Assembly (NCBI GenBank): GCA_029990175.1
Contig: JARKIP010000211.1
Location: forward strand, 372,001 to 436,000
Source of the DNA: Petunia secreta
Taxonomy: Eukaryota; Streptophyta; Magnoliopsida; Solanales; Solanaceae
DNA length: 64,000 nucleotides
Direction of reading: 5' to 3'
How positions within the stretch are numbered: the first letter of the stretch is position 1; the number at the start of each line of letters is the position of its first letter. The notes beneath the pieces are model-generated. The model ran no database searches, was not told where the DNA came from, and was given only the letters and a program-made list of their open reading frames with translations. Positions 8,907-20,670 of the stretch are shown piece by piece. The translations under genes and the position numbers were made by a program.

Positions 8907-9170
8907 TTACAAATTGAAAATACTTAAGGACAACTTCTTAAGAGATGGGTAGAAACTCTACATTTCAGTTCCAGCACACTACACTCAACGTCACGTTGCA
9001 TCTTAAAATTAAGTGTAGTCATAGCCTTCATTACCACATGCTTTTGTACATTCATCGAAACATTGCTTTTAAAAGTTGTCAGCATCCGCCATGTGAACAT
9101 GCAAAGCTGACAACACAACCATGCACATAAGAAACACTGTAATAAGCTTCTTTGATTCAATTTTTTTCAC
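8907..9170 (-). pseudogene. Ole e 6-like cysteine-rich peptide, pseudogene copy B
   Basis: Minus-strand frame from GTG at 9170 to TAA at 8907-8909. The signal-like segment KKLITVFLMCMVVLSALHVH is intact. The first Cys triad is complete (KQCFDECTKAC), unlike copy A. It is broken by TAA just before that triad (FY reads F-stop) and by an extra base after the YDYT loop that shifts the second triad out of frame. That triad is further damaged, with CGT where copy A has the TGT of MKC. The ATG is again lost. The same family, orientation and position relative to the neighbouring DEFL relative as copy A. Confidence 0.75.
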
Positions 9171-9451
9171 TTAATTAGTGTTTTTTCTTTTATGTTTTGC
9201 TTTGACTCGTTTATTTTCTGTTTTTGATTTGCTTTATTTAATTCGCACGGATGATTTGTTGAAGGACATGAGTTTGTATATTTATTTTGGCTTCCAACAA
9301 TTCACATTTGAGGATATCTTAAAATAAGATAACGCTCATGGATTTAATTCCTGCAAACTGAAAACTTATGAGACTTGTCTTCAATAAATTAGGAAAAGAA
9401 AGTGTATGATATTCTAAACACTATTTCTTGGTCAATATTAAAGAAAAATTC
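9171..9451. other. Divergent intergenic region, unit 2
   Basis: Copy of 292-574. No additional feature is seen. Confidence 0.4.
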
Positions 9452-9660
9452 TTCACCGCCAGTAAAAGCAGCAAAAACCCGCTACCAAATACACCCAAAA
9501 ATATTGTGTGACCAAGCAAAGCTTGAACCAAAAGTTTACCATGTTGCAAATAGAAATTTGGATCACAATATGGTGGTCAATGAAATGATCAGATTTTCTT
9601 TAATAAAACTGTTTTTGCTTGCTATTTTTCTTGCTGCTAGTCATTTACTAATAAACTTGA
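9452..9660 (+). pseudogene. Decayed defensin-like relative, copy B (open 88-aa frame from 9402)
   Basis: Equivalent of 575-781. The first mature Cys is Arg, LCDQ is kept, and the same one-base loss at the third Cys shifts the frame. The frame stays open to 9668 with a hydrophobic end (SLIKLFLLAIFLAASHLL). The ATG at 9402 differs from the start used in unit 1, so the N-termini are not conserved. That argues against a maintained protein. Confidence 0.7.
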
Positions 9661-9668
9661 ATAAGTAA

Positions 9669-10486
9669 TTGTTCTCCCATCTTCATGTGATAACCATCTT
9701 CATTCCATGCAATAGAAGTGTCATCCATCTTATATTTTAATGTTCTTTGTAAATATATCCTAACAAAATTTAAATATTATGTGTGATAAAAAATCTATCA
9801 AATTACAAAGAAAATATTAACATAATAAGACAAAAAGTGATTAAATTTGACAAAGAACACAAAATAGAAGCAAAAGAAGAGATGATTCATCAGTAACCAT
9901 AAATGCTAGGGGTCGACTAGACTAAAGAGTATGGATGTCAATTAAACAAGTTTAAGCAATTACGGGAGGGAGTAACAATAAAGATAACCCTTAGGATCAA
10001 TACTTTTGCATCAAGTTGGACACAATTAGAAATGAGGAATATTTTTATTCTAGAGGTAATTATCAAGACTCTATAGTGTTAACTATTGACCATAATAACT
10101 CAAGCGGATCTATCCCTATGAACTTTAAGTAATCAGTAAATACAATAGTAATATCCTACATGTTTCAACTTTGAATGAGGAATATATCAAAAATATCTTT
10201 ATTATGTAGAATACTCCAAGAAAGTATTCTAGCTCACTCAGTTGGCGGATTTTGTATGATTTATTTTTTTACTTATACTTTTATCATGCGGGAGGATGAA
10301 AAAAATTATACTGATGCTCACTAATATCAGAATCAATACCTTTAGTAAAACTATCAGATCTCTCAAGCCTAACATAGGTAAGCTATGTAGTCTGCACTTA
10401 GAACTACTGTATTCAACCATGTATCCGAAAATATTCTCCCCTTAATTCCTCCGACTAAATAATCTTATTATAGTAAACATAACAAG
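9669..10486. other. Unit spacer, no gene seen (unit 2)
   Basis: Copy of 782-1599 with small indels, such as an extra AATAACTCAAG near 10094. No gene. Confidence 0.6.
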
Positions 10487-11355
10487 CCTTTTCAGGACAA
10501 ACTTTTCGCCCTCCCACAAGTTGAAAATGTGAAGAAAGGTCATTTTACTTAGTTTCAAAGTAATGTAATAAACGTCCAAATTATGGTTTGTAGCAGTGTG
10601 TTGGAGTTCTTAAAGAATGATCTGATGCTGAGGGTGATGAACAATACAAAAATCACAATAGTCCTTAGGAAGACTCATGCAGAATCATTGTGGGACTACA
10701 GGCCTATAGCCTATTGTAATACAGTTTACAAGGTGATATCAAAGATGCTTTGCAGCAAGCTTAACGGAGTACTCCCGAGTATCATTCTGAGAACCAAAGT
10801 GATTTTCTGGAGGGAAAGGCAATCATGCAGAATATATTGATAATTCAAGATATTGTTAGATTGTATAACTTGAAAAACACAAGAAGGAACCTATCCTATG
10901 CAGGAAGAATCCAAATTGTGAAATTTGTATTGTTGCACATGCAAACCTACTGGGCATCAATCTTCTTATGACTAAAGCAGGTCATGAAAAGTATAGTAAC
11001 AGTATGAAGAAATTACTTAAGGGATGGAAAATCACAAGCTAATAAGGTGCCGTTGGTAGCGTAGGACTTGGTGTGTATACCAAAGAATAAAGGAGGACCA
11101 GAGGTGATTGATTAGGAGATGGCATGAACCGGCAATAGCTAAATATATATGGAACATAGCAAGTAAGAGTGACAACCTTTTGGTGAAATTGATTGACCAT
11201 GTATATCTGAAAGGGAAGGACTCGTGGCAGTACATACCACCTCAGGATTCAAGTTGGTACTGGAAGAAAATAAGCAAAATGAGTTATAAGTTTGCAAGTG
11301 TATATGTACTAAATAAGTGGCGTACTCCTAATAGAAAGTATACAGTATCCAAAGC
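10487..11355 (+). mobile_element. LINE remnant, unit 2, left part
   Basis: Same internally deleted LINE as unit 1: ITIVLRKTHAES, DYRPIAYCNTVYKVISKMLC, then SSWYWKKISKMSYKF. It is cut at 11355 by LTR element E1. About 90 bp of LINE between GTATCC and AAAGC had already been lost before E1 arrived, perhaps by recombination at the short repeat ATCC. Confidence 0.82.
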
Positions 11356-12013
11356 TAACACGACCAAGAATCCGGCTAGGCCGTGCGGGCACCCGACATC
11401 CTCCCATAGACCCGTCGGGCGAACCCTTACCAATTAAATTAGGAAAAATAAATATAATTCAATTCATAAATAGAAACAAGACTTAGTAATAGCATAGACA
11501 CACCGATACCTCTAAGCTGTACATACAAAATTACAGCTAACTACCCATACTAGGTTTAGGGCTATCCATACTAGACATCTAAGAGTATGAAAGAAGACAG
11601 ATACCTCCTGAAGGGAGCAAAATACAACTGAAATAATAACCACAAAACTGGTGGCCATCCTGAATAAAAGCTGACTCACCCTGACAGCTGAAGTCGTCTT
11701 CATTCCTTCACAATGTGGCGAACTCAATCCTGGAGCGAACCCACCGAAACGAAATAGATACATAAGAAACAAACAACAAACATGGGTGAGTCAAGAGGAC
11801 TCAATAAGTGGAGCAGACTAGCCAACTTAAAGAATAGGATAGCTAGCCAGGGAAAGAAAAACAGGTAAACCAAATCCAGAACCATAAACAGGCTGAGCCA
11901 GATAATAACTGAAAGCACGTATTGAATCATAAACAACCAGGGACATAAGGTAGACAGAACATATAGGTATCCCGAACATATCAACAATAAGAAATACATT
12001 TTGTTGCAGCATG

Positions 12014-12223
12014 CAACCCGATCCATATATTCATATTGTCGCGGCGTGCAACCTGATCCATATATTCATAATGTCGCGGCGTACAACCCGATCCATATAT
12101 TTATACTGTCGCGGCGTGCAACCTGATTCGTATATTTATACTGTTGCGGTGTACAACCCGATCCGTATATTTATACTGTTGCGGCATACATCCCGCTCTG
12201 ATCCATGTATTTATGATGTCGCG
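12014..12223 (+). repeat. 35-bp tandem array in E1 LTR, about 6-7 copies
   Basis: CAACC(C/T)GATCC recurs at 12014, 12049, 12084, 12119, 12154 and 12189, exactly 35 bp apart. Each copy ends in GTCGCGGCGT(G/A). Confidence 0.92.
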
Positions 12224-12404
12224 ATGTACAACCGGGGATACGAGCCAGAAATATATATGCAAACTGAGATATGTCCACAACATGGTGTACATACCGCAAA
12301 CATAAAACACAACACAATACACACAACAGTCAGTATGCGGTGCAATAAGATGGGATGAATGAGGTATGATGCAATGCAGTCACATATGCCCGATACCTAT
12401 CTCC

Positions 12405-12780
12405 CGCGCGGGACCCTCATCGTCTACCAGGAGATATATGCAATAGTGACCCTTCACCGGCTCGGGACTCTCATCGATTATAGGGAAGTATATGCAATGA
12501 TGACCCTTCACCGGCTTGGGACTCTCATCGATTACTGGAAAGTATATACAATGATGACCCTTCACCGGTGCGGGACTCTCATCGCCAACCGGGAAGTATA
12601 TGCAATAATGACACTTCGCCGGTGCGGGACTCTCATCGCCAACTGGAAAGTATATGCAATAATGACCCTTCGCCGGTGTGGGACTCTCATCGGCAACCGG
12701 GAAATATATGCAATAATGACCCTTCACCGGTGCGGGACTCTCATAGCCAACCGGGAAGTATATGCAATGCTTAAAACCAG
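12405..12780 (+). repeat. 54-bp tandem array in E1 LTR, seven copies
   Basis: The triplet starting GGGAC(T/C)CTCAT lies at 12410, 12464, 12518, 12572, 12626, 12680 and 12734, every 54 bp. The core is CACCGGTGCGGGACTCTCAT. Because 54 is divisible by three, several frames stay open through it; these are not genes. Confidence 0.93.
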
Positions 12781-14082
12781 AGTGCAATGCTCATATGTTC
12801 AATGGAATACCAACAACAGGGTATAACATATAATATACAATGTAAATTCAAAGCTAAGGCGTAACGAGTACGCCTATCGGCAGCTGCACACGTAAGGAAC
12901 ACGTGGTAGAAAATTCACGAGGCCAAGTGCCTCCAAAAAAATGGATATAAACAATTACCTTGTTACAAAGTTAGCACAGCCACTCAATAACCATTTTTTC
13001 GTTTGGATTCATTGCCAAACGATCCTTCTTATTCAATAACCAGAAAATATATCAAATTAGGCTAAAGGCTTCATTCCTCACATCTTAGGGCAATCCGGTT
13101 AGGAACCTGATACCCTATTCGCATACGCAATACGTAGGCCAGGTCTATGTACAGGGTTTAAGGTCACATAACCAAACCCTAAATAATTACATTTATATGT
13201 TTCCCATAATTCACTGAGTACGAATATATAATCGATTCCATTATCGGGGTCCAATTGACCCTTTAAACTATTAAGTGAACTTATTAAAACGATGTCTAAT
13301 ATTCCAAATTTTACCGTTAAAATATATTTTACACACGTATTAAACTCAAATACTGCATTAAGATCATTACCTGAATGTTTCGGAGTGAAAATTCTATTTT
13401 TTTCCGGCTCTTTTCTCAATTTTCTGGTATTTTTCCTTGCTGCGTTTTCTATTCTGTGTTCTCGTACTCCTTAGTATGTTTCTGTTCTACAGTTTGCAAA
13501 GTTAGGGGATTTATATCCCCCACCGCCTCCATTTTGTCCTTTCTTTCCTTTTGTCTTTTCTTTTCCTTTTTCCTTTTTATTTTCTTTTCTAATTTCTTTT
13601 TTTTCGAAAATTAAAATGGTACCCTATGATACTCGAAATAATTCTAACTTTTGCATACAAGTTATTAAGAATATATAGAACATACTTGCTAAGGCAGATC
13701 TCAAATCGGACTCCCGAAACTCAATATATAAATTAAATAAAAAAAAATATCAAATCATTTAACTTTCGGTATTTTAGAGGAAACTAGCCGAACAATCTCG
13801 AAATTCACTTTTGAAAAATTACAAAAGTCACAAATAATCATACGAACCTAACGGCACTTTCGTATTTCGAATCGGAGCTCATTCGACAAAATCGAGCTCG
13901 AAAATCTCTTTTTAATATTTATCGAAAATAAAAACTGAAACCTTCATCCGATGCCGACCAAACGAGGTCTGATTTAGCTCAAATTTTACAGATAAGTCCC
14001 AATGGACCTTACAAAGATTTTAAAATTATCGACACGCCAATGGGAACCCTAACTTCCGAAACGACTACCTAAGGTCGTTTTA

Positions 14083-16772
14083 TTCTCCTCCACTTAAACT
14101 CTGGTTCGTCCTCGAACGAACCTAAGTCTAAAGAAAAATTCGCACTGATAACAAGAGAACTTTCACGACCTTCATGAGCTACTCCACGGGCATTATTTCC
14201 TTATTACAGGATCAGAATTATAACACACATATCAAACTTTTGGAATAAAATATATCCGGATAATATGATAACACCATTGCATAGCTTATTCTGACTAAGC
14301 TGATCCTTCCTCGATCACGAGAAGAGTTTTTAACATCTTCGAAGCAAAGATACACGAAACTTTGAATGGGTTAACATGATTCAGCCGATAATCACCTCTT
14401 CGATATACCTTTCGATATAGAACATGTTGATGGAACTAAGAATTAGCTCACGCTTGATGCAATAGGGGAGCTTTTGAAGTACCTTGTCATTACACACTAT
14501 AGAAGATTTGATGCAAGCTATATTATTTTTACGAACGCACTATGCAACATCTCAGTTAATGTTAGTGTTGTTCCGCAAGCTCCTTGTGAGAATGTAGTAA
14601 CTCATATCATAATGTATGTCAAAGGTATCTGAACAGGGTCTATCATATAAGGATAAGGATCATGCAAATACTACTGGATAGTATGAGGCAGACCAGGAAT
14701 GATCTTCAGACTGAACATCTACTTCAGGGTATTGTCTTTGAATTGGAAATATCATGACTTGAAAAAGTGAAAATAAAAGAGACATTCAGTTGGACCATGA
14801 GCTGAGGCAAAATACCAGCAACAACGTTGATTGCATGAGCACTTATAATGCTAAAGTAACTCTCAAAGAGTTGAGGTGTGAAGGAGATATACCAATGATG
14901 GATGGACGATAAGCTGCACTAGACCTTTAACTCTAAATTTCAAGGAAGTAAAACAGCGTCAGTATGAGGATCCAGTTCTAGTTGAATACAGATAGATAGC
15001 CAGAAGAAAACCAGAGTCACAATACAGTTTACTACTGATGGTGTTCTCATGTATAAAGATAGACTTTGTGTTCCTGATGTTGCAGATATACGTGGGCAGA
15101 TTATGATAGAGGCACATTATTCCAAATACACTGTTCATCCAGGTTCGATTAAGATGTACTGTGATCTTAAGCAGATTTATTGGTGGGACGGAGTGAAGTG
15201 TGACATAGCAGAATTTGTAGCTTAGTGTTCTAATTGCCAGCAAGTTAAAGTCGTGTCGTCCTTCCAGACTTTATGCTTTCAGCAGATAAGTACGTATATA
15301 TATGATCAGGTTGCCAGCTTATCTCTAGCATTAATAGATTATTAGTGGGTTTAGGAATGATCGACACTCATTGTAGGTTTTTGTCGTAGCCCTAGGTTGG
15401 GTCGTGACAAAAGTGGTATCAACGCCTTAGAGATTTAGTATTACCATTCAGTATTTCGAGGAAGACTCCTCTACTTAAAGCACAAACTCATGCAGCTATT
15501 TGAATAGGAATAACCATCCCCGCACAGTCTACTGGACTAAAGAAGATTTAGCTAAAGGTTGAACGTAGGCAGACCTAAGCTACCAACTACCCTTTTGAGT
15601 TGCCAAACAGCTGTAAATCTCGAGACACAACTCCATATATTTTGTATAAGCACCACCTCCTGATGGATCAAATCAAAGGTCAAAAGATGCCTCTCATTAC
15701 CCTTAGTAGCCTTGAAAAACAAAAATGAGTATACCCGGCTACCTTGACACGCACTCTGTCTCCATACAGGGAACATCATAAGAGGCTACTGACCGCCTAA
15801 GCTCACCAGTGCTGAACAAAGAAGAGATGGCAATGGACCGAGGATAGAAATAATTAGAGCTTCGGGAAACTCATCTTTTTTGTATTTGCTTGGCTCCCAG
15901 AGCTACACTACTTCCGAGTCAGGCTAACCAAAGAATCGCAATTGAAGAGATAGACATTAAATAAGCTTTATGGAATGACATCTATGCCAATTTAACCTCC
16001 AATAAGAAGGAAACTCTGACAATTTTCCAGAAAACCCTTTTATAACCGAGACAAGCTCATGGAATAACATGACTCTACAAGCATTTTGAACCAAATGAAG
16101 GCACATAGATCGAGTATTACTTAGTAATAACTTTACTTCGGAAGAAACAATGAGATTTTCTGATGGTGATGAATAAGAATCCTATCATCCTACCAACACT
16201 GAATTCCAAAAAGCGGTAGACTAACTTGACATTATAACAGAATGAGGCACAACAAGATGCCAAGCAAACAATAACGATACTCACTCACAAATCTCTCACA
16301 TTTAAACCAGATAAACTAGTAGGGTCATCACAAATGCCAGGAATAAATCATATCAGAAGCTCACCCCTCTACCGCAACCGATTCTTAATAGAAACGACAT
16401 CTAAGGAAACCATCGAAACATGATAAGACACACCATTTCCAAATCGATCGAAAGAATCAAATCTTACTCACACCATACCGCTCGATATAATCAACACCAT
16501 ACAGCTCGATATAATCAAGAGCCTGAAGGATATGTTGACATCATTGTATTTCAAAAATTTACGCAGGGGTTATCTGATGCATGGCTTAAGAATATCAGAA
16601 GGTTCAATTGGGTAAAATAATGCAGCCTTTTCAGATGCTCGGACCGAGCCATTACTCGGGCTAGTTAACCAGCCAGAATAACTAGAGGCACAACACATGC
16701 CGCTTCAGGAAAATAATTTACTACTGCAATATTAAGAACTGGAATAGGAGCTCGGTGAGACCAAACGTTTGC
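14083..16772. other. E1 internal region, degenerate
   Basis: Non-coding or heavily mutated. The stretch next to the 3' LTR (14083-14640) is collinear with the 3' internal end of E2. From about 14780 to 15260 there is pol/integrase sequence reading on the plus strand, opposite to the LTRs. At 15400-15425 GGGTCGTGACA is followed by AAGTGGTATCAACGCC, resembling an LTR end and primer site of another element. From 16480 to 16660 gag-like sequence is present in the expected minus orientation, matching 47550-47680. Confidence 0.65.
15049..15253 (+). pseudogene. Ty3/gypsy integrase zinc-finger fragment, antisense within E1
   Basis: Plus-strand reading gives LCVPDVADIRGQIMIEAHYS, TVHPGSIKMYCDLKQIYWWDG and CSNCQQVK, the HHCC zinc-binding N-terminus of gypsy integrases (H..H about 30 residues before C-X2-C). 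One in-frame stop stands where CQ is preceded by FVA. The direction is opposite to E1's LTRs. A matching fragment in E2 is also antisense (50046-50264). Confidence 0.83.
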
Positions 16773-18375
16773 ATCGCCAACCGGGAATGATGACCCTTCA
16801 CCAGTGCGGGACTTTCATCGCCAACCGGAAATTATATGCAATAATGACCCTTTGCCGGTGCAAGACTCTCATCGCCAACCGGAAAGTATATGCAATAATG
16901 ACCCTTTGCCGGTGCAGGACTCTCATCGCCAACCGGAAAGTATATGCAATAATGAAACTTCGCCGGTGCGGGACTCTCATCGCCAACCGGGAAGTATATG
17001 CAATAATGACCCTTCGCCGGTGCGGGAGTCTCATAGCCAACAGGGAAGTATATGCAATGCTCAAAACCAGAGTGCAATGCTCATATGTTCAATGCAATAC
17101 CAACAACAGGGCATAACTTATAATATACAATGTAAATTCAAAGCTAAGGCGTAACGAGTACGCCTATCGGCAGCTACACACGTAATGGAACACGTGGTAG
17201 AAAATCCACGAGGCCAAGTGCCTCCAAAGAAATGGATATATACACTGACCTTGTTACAAAGTTAGCACAACCACTCAATAACCGTTTTGTCCTTTGGATT
17301 CATTTCCAATCGATCCTTCTTATTCAATAAGCAGAAATTATATCAAATTTGGCTAAAGGCTTCATTCATCACATCTTAGGGCCATTCGGTTAGGAACCCG
17401 ATACCCTATTCGCATACGCAATACGTAGGCCAGACCTATGTACATGGTTTAAGGTCACATAACCAAACCTTAAATAAATTACATTTATATGTTTCCCATA
17501 ATTCACTGAGTACGAATATATAATAAATTCAATTATCGGGGTCCGATTGACCCTTTAAAATATTAATTGAACTTATTAAAACGATGTCTAATATTCTAAA
17601 TGTAACCGTTAAAATATATTCAAACACACGTATTAAACTCAAATAGTATATTAAGATCATTACCTGAATATTTCGGAGTGAAAATTCTATTTTTTTCCGG
17701 CTCTTTTCTCAATTTTCTGGTATTTTTCCTTGCTGCGTTTTCTATTCCATGTTCTCGTACTCCTTGGTATGTTTCTGTTCTAAAATTTGCAAAGTTAGGG
17801 GATTTTTATCCCCACCGCCTCCATTTTGTCCATTCTTTTTTTTTTTGTCTTTTCTTTTCCTTTTTCCTTTTATTTTCTTTTCTAATTTCTTTTCTTTTCG
17901 AAAATTAAAACGGCACCCTATGATACTCGAAATAATTCTAATTTTTGCATATAAATTGTACAAAATATATGTAACATACTTGCTAAGGCAGATTTCAAAT
18001 CGGATTCCCGAAACTCAATATACAAATTAAATGAAAAAAAAGTCAAATCATTTAACTTTCGGCATTTTAACGGAAACTAGCCGAACAACCTCGAAATTCA
18101 CTTTCAAAAAATGACAAAAGTCACAAATAATCATACAAATCTAACGGTGCTTTCGGATTTTGAATCGGAGCTCATTCGCCAAAACCATGCTCCAAAATCT
18201 CTTTTAAATATTTATTGACAATAAAAATTGAAACCTTCTTCCGATGCCGACCAAACGAGGTCTGATTTAGCTCAAATTTTATAGATAAGTCCCAATGGAC
18301 CTTACGAAGATTTTAAAATTATCGGCACGCCAATCGGAATCCTAACTTCCGAAACGACTACCTTATGACGTTTCC
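16773..18375 (-). repeat. E1 5' LTR, truncated
   Basis: Aligns with 12500-14082 of the left LTR, beginning inside the 54-bp array (five copies remain, to about 17060). It ends with the complement of the LTR start at 18375. R/U5 and the primer site are gone, so E1 cannot move. Confidence 0.82.
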
Positions 18376-18473
18376 AAAGCACTGCTTCATTACATCGCTG
18401 GCAATGCACAGCAGATTGCAAACATTTGAAAGAGTTCAGAGGCTGGGGATTTGTCAAGACACATAGTGTCTAC
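18376..18473 (+). mobile_element. LINE remnant, unit 2, middle part
   Basis: LINE resumes after E1 with AAAGCACTGCTTCATTACAT (zf-RVT PKHCFIT-LAM). It ends at the solo LTR TSD TCTAC (18469-18473). Confidence 0.8.
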
Positions 18474-18812
18474 TGTTTATGTCTAAAATTTTTCATGTAG
18501 GTTAAATAATTAATTTTGTGAATGGGTCACAAGCAATACGGTAAATATGCTAGAAATTAAGTAAAAACTGAAAGAAAAGTAATAAACAAGAAAATAAATA
18601 TTGAAGAGAGAGAAGTAGGATTCTTGTAGAATTTCAAGATGCGAATTACAGTAGGAAGACTGGAGAATAATAGGCTAAGCTTTACCCAAATCCTAAGCTT
18701 AATAGAATTCTTTTTTTTTTTTTTTTGTGAGGCCTTTGGCCCATTACAAAATAAGGTAGGATTCCTACCCTACATAGGAGAAGGATTAGGGCCTGAAAAT
18801 TTTGCCGACACA
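18474..18812. mobile_element. Solo LTR inside the LINE, unit 2 (internally deleted)
   Basis: Same insertion as 2634-3089, with TG...CA ends. Left TSD is TCTAC; the right one has mutated to TTTAC (18813-18817). It is about 117 bp shorter through an internal deletion near 18600. Confidence 0.8.
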
Positions 18813-19255
18813 TTTACTGTGTAGAGGAAGCTGTGAAACTATAGAACAACTATATTATGAATGTGAGTTTTCAGAGTGATACCTCAAACAACTGCTTCAA
18901 TAGATAGGGTCGGGGATAAGAAGGTATAATCTACAAGGTATATGGTGGAGAGTAGAGAGAAAAGTAAAGACGAAGGTCAGGAAAACCTCTGTCATAACAG
19001 TCTTTGACGCACTTGTATAGCACATAATAAAAAAATAATGTGAACACAGGACAAAGATAGTTTTATCAAGGAAACATAAGAGAGAGGAAAAAGATTGGAT
19101 AGAAAAATTGTATAGACAAAAAGGTATGACAGAGAACAAGTTATGTTTTTGATAGACTATAATAATAGGATGATACTAGCTGAGCTTCTGGCAAAGCTGC
19201 TTTGTAGAGGTGGATGGTGGTGAGCAATAAAATAGGTTATGTTAACCAAAATAAA
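18813..19255 (+). mobile_element. LINE remnant, unit 2, 3' end
   Basis: Contains the zf-RVT tail (complement of ETIEQLYYE-like sequence is absent; plus-strand CETIEQLYYECEFSE is readable) and the basic KTSVITVFDALV stretch. It ends near AATAAAATAGG with the usual 3' UTR motif. Confidence 0.75.
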
Positions 19256-20367
19256 ATAAAAAAAAAGTTCTAATATATGCATCTGTTGTACGTAGAACTA
19301 ATGAAAATATATGTAAATTTATTTATCCCTTTTGGTTGAAGGTTGAAAATATTTGCTAACTCTCATGAAATTTCAAATAGACGAGTAAGAGTGAAGAGGC
19401 AGAGAACATGAAAATGTATAAAAGAACCGTATGATCTGGTAAAAAGATACCAAGAAAGAGCAGAAGAATGGCGTCGAAAGACCTCTCAAGTCTGAAATGA
19501 AGTAGAGGGTTCTCCCCATTTCTTTTCCTTTTTATTTTCATATGTATGATTAGGACTAATCGGGGACCGAATTAGTATTTTTAAAACTTTATGGGATGCA
19601 ATTTAAAATAACAATACTTTTAAATTTCTTACGATAAAAAAGAAACCCCCTCAACCGTCTCGCTCCACTCAATAATAAAACTATCACTACATTGCACTAC
19701 TTACACAAATTCAAAAGCATCTCAACACTCAATTTCTCTCAACTGCTCCGTCGTTCCTCATTTTTCTATCAAAATTCAAGAAAATTCGACCACTGAAATT
19801 CCAACAACGATATATATTTGCAGTATATTAACAATAAAAAAAGTAAAATTTTGTTTTTATTTTTAGACTGTATTGTAATTAAAACCTAGGATATTTTTTG
19901 ATTTCTTCGTCACCTGTGAGTAATATTCAAGTTGAGTGTATATTTTTGAACAAAATATGATTATTTTGTAATAATAAAATTATATTATATTTTTAAATGT
20001 GGAAAGAAGTACTGAACTACAAAAAAGACTTTTCGTTGCTTAAGAATTTTTTTAGGGGGTTTTATGGTTTTTGCTTTTTTTGGTTAAATTTTGATGAGTT
20101 TTGGGTTGCTGTGAACCTACATTGCTTTATTTGTTTTCAATGAGAAGTGATTTGTATTTACACGTCGTTTTATGTTCTGAACTTCCTAAAAGTGTTCCAG
20201 AACGTCTCTTATGAACTTAAGAAAATCTCTATGGACGTTCCTATTTTTGCAAATTATGTGTTATTTTACAGGAAAATGATAAACTTAAAAAAGAGAACAA
20301 CCTAGGAGAAAGAGAAATATGAGCAGTAGACGTCTACAAAGACCCCAAGAAGGGAAATACTAAAAGG
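19256..20367. other. Unit segment resembling a 5' flank/leader, unit 2
   Basis: Copy of 3291-4389, including the CTCAACCGTCTCGCTCC leader-like stretch near 19650 and a 5-G run in place of the long G tract. No gene. Confidence 0.45.
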
Positions 20368-20670
20368 ATGGCTCCTAGTCATACTCCTAATTCGAAACTT
20401 ACTCCTTCAATTTCTCTTCCTAAACACTTAAACCGAAGAGATTATTGTAGTAACAACATCATATTGACCTTAAAGCAGCTCCTAAACAAGAGGAAATGAT
20501 TGAAAGTCAGAGCCTACCACGCAGTTATGATTTTGAGCAGCGACGGGGAGGGTTTGGAGAGGCCTGGAGAAGAGGGTCATTTTACCATCGAAAGAAGAGA
20601 GGTAGAGGAGGATTCAGATGACGTCGCTCTTAAAAAACTTCTAAAAATAAAATTATTGGTGGTAGTTTGA
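20368..20670 (+). pseudogene. Coding remnant of unknown origin (MAPSHTPSS family), unit 2
   Basis: Begins MAPSHTPNSKLTPSISLPKH. It is one base short compared with unit 3 before the acidic half, so it terminates early in frame. The acidic half (IESQSLPRSYD, ERREVEEDSDDVALKKLLKI) is preserved in the shifted frame. Confidence 0.42.

Larger units (their letters stand above)
11356..14082 (-). repeat. E1 3' LTR (complete, 2.7 kb)
   Basis: On the minus strand it begins at AGGTCGTTT (complement) near 14082 and ends with the complement of TAACACGAC at 11356. It aligns over its non-repetitive parts with both E2 LTRs. It carries two tandem arrays (35 bp and 54 bp) that E2 lacks in expanded form. Confidence 0.8.
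11356..18375 (-). mobile_element. LTR retrotransposon E1 (Ty3/gypsy-derived, chimeric, truncated)
   Basis: The 7,020-bp insertion in the unit 2 LINE is flanked by the 5-bp repeat AAAGC at 11351-11355 and 18376-18380. By its LTRs it lies on the minus strand. The left (3') LTR is complete at 11356-14082. A polypurine tract (complement of TTCTCCTCCACTTA) adjoins it. The right (5') LTR is only 16773-18375, with its distal part, the primer site and the gag start deleted. The terminal TG/CA are mutated (TA, TC). It is the same family as E2 at 44514. Confidence 0.87.

Noticed and set aside
12359..12826. Frames of 68-155 aa with repeated MTLRRCGTLIAN or SPAPAKGHYCIYFPV
   Set aside because: Artefact of the 54-bp array in the E1 LTR; the same applies at 16769-17154.
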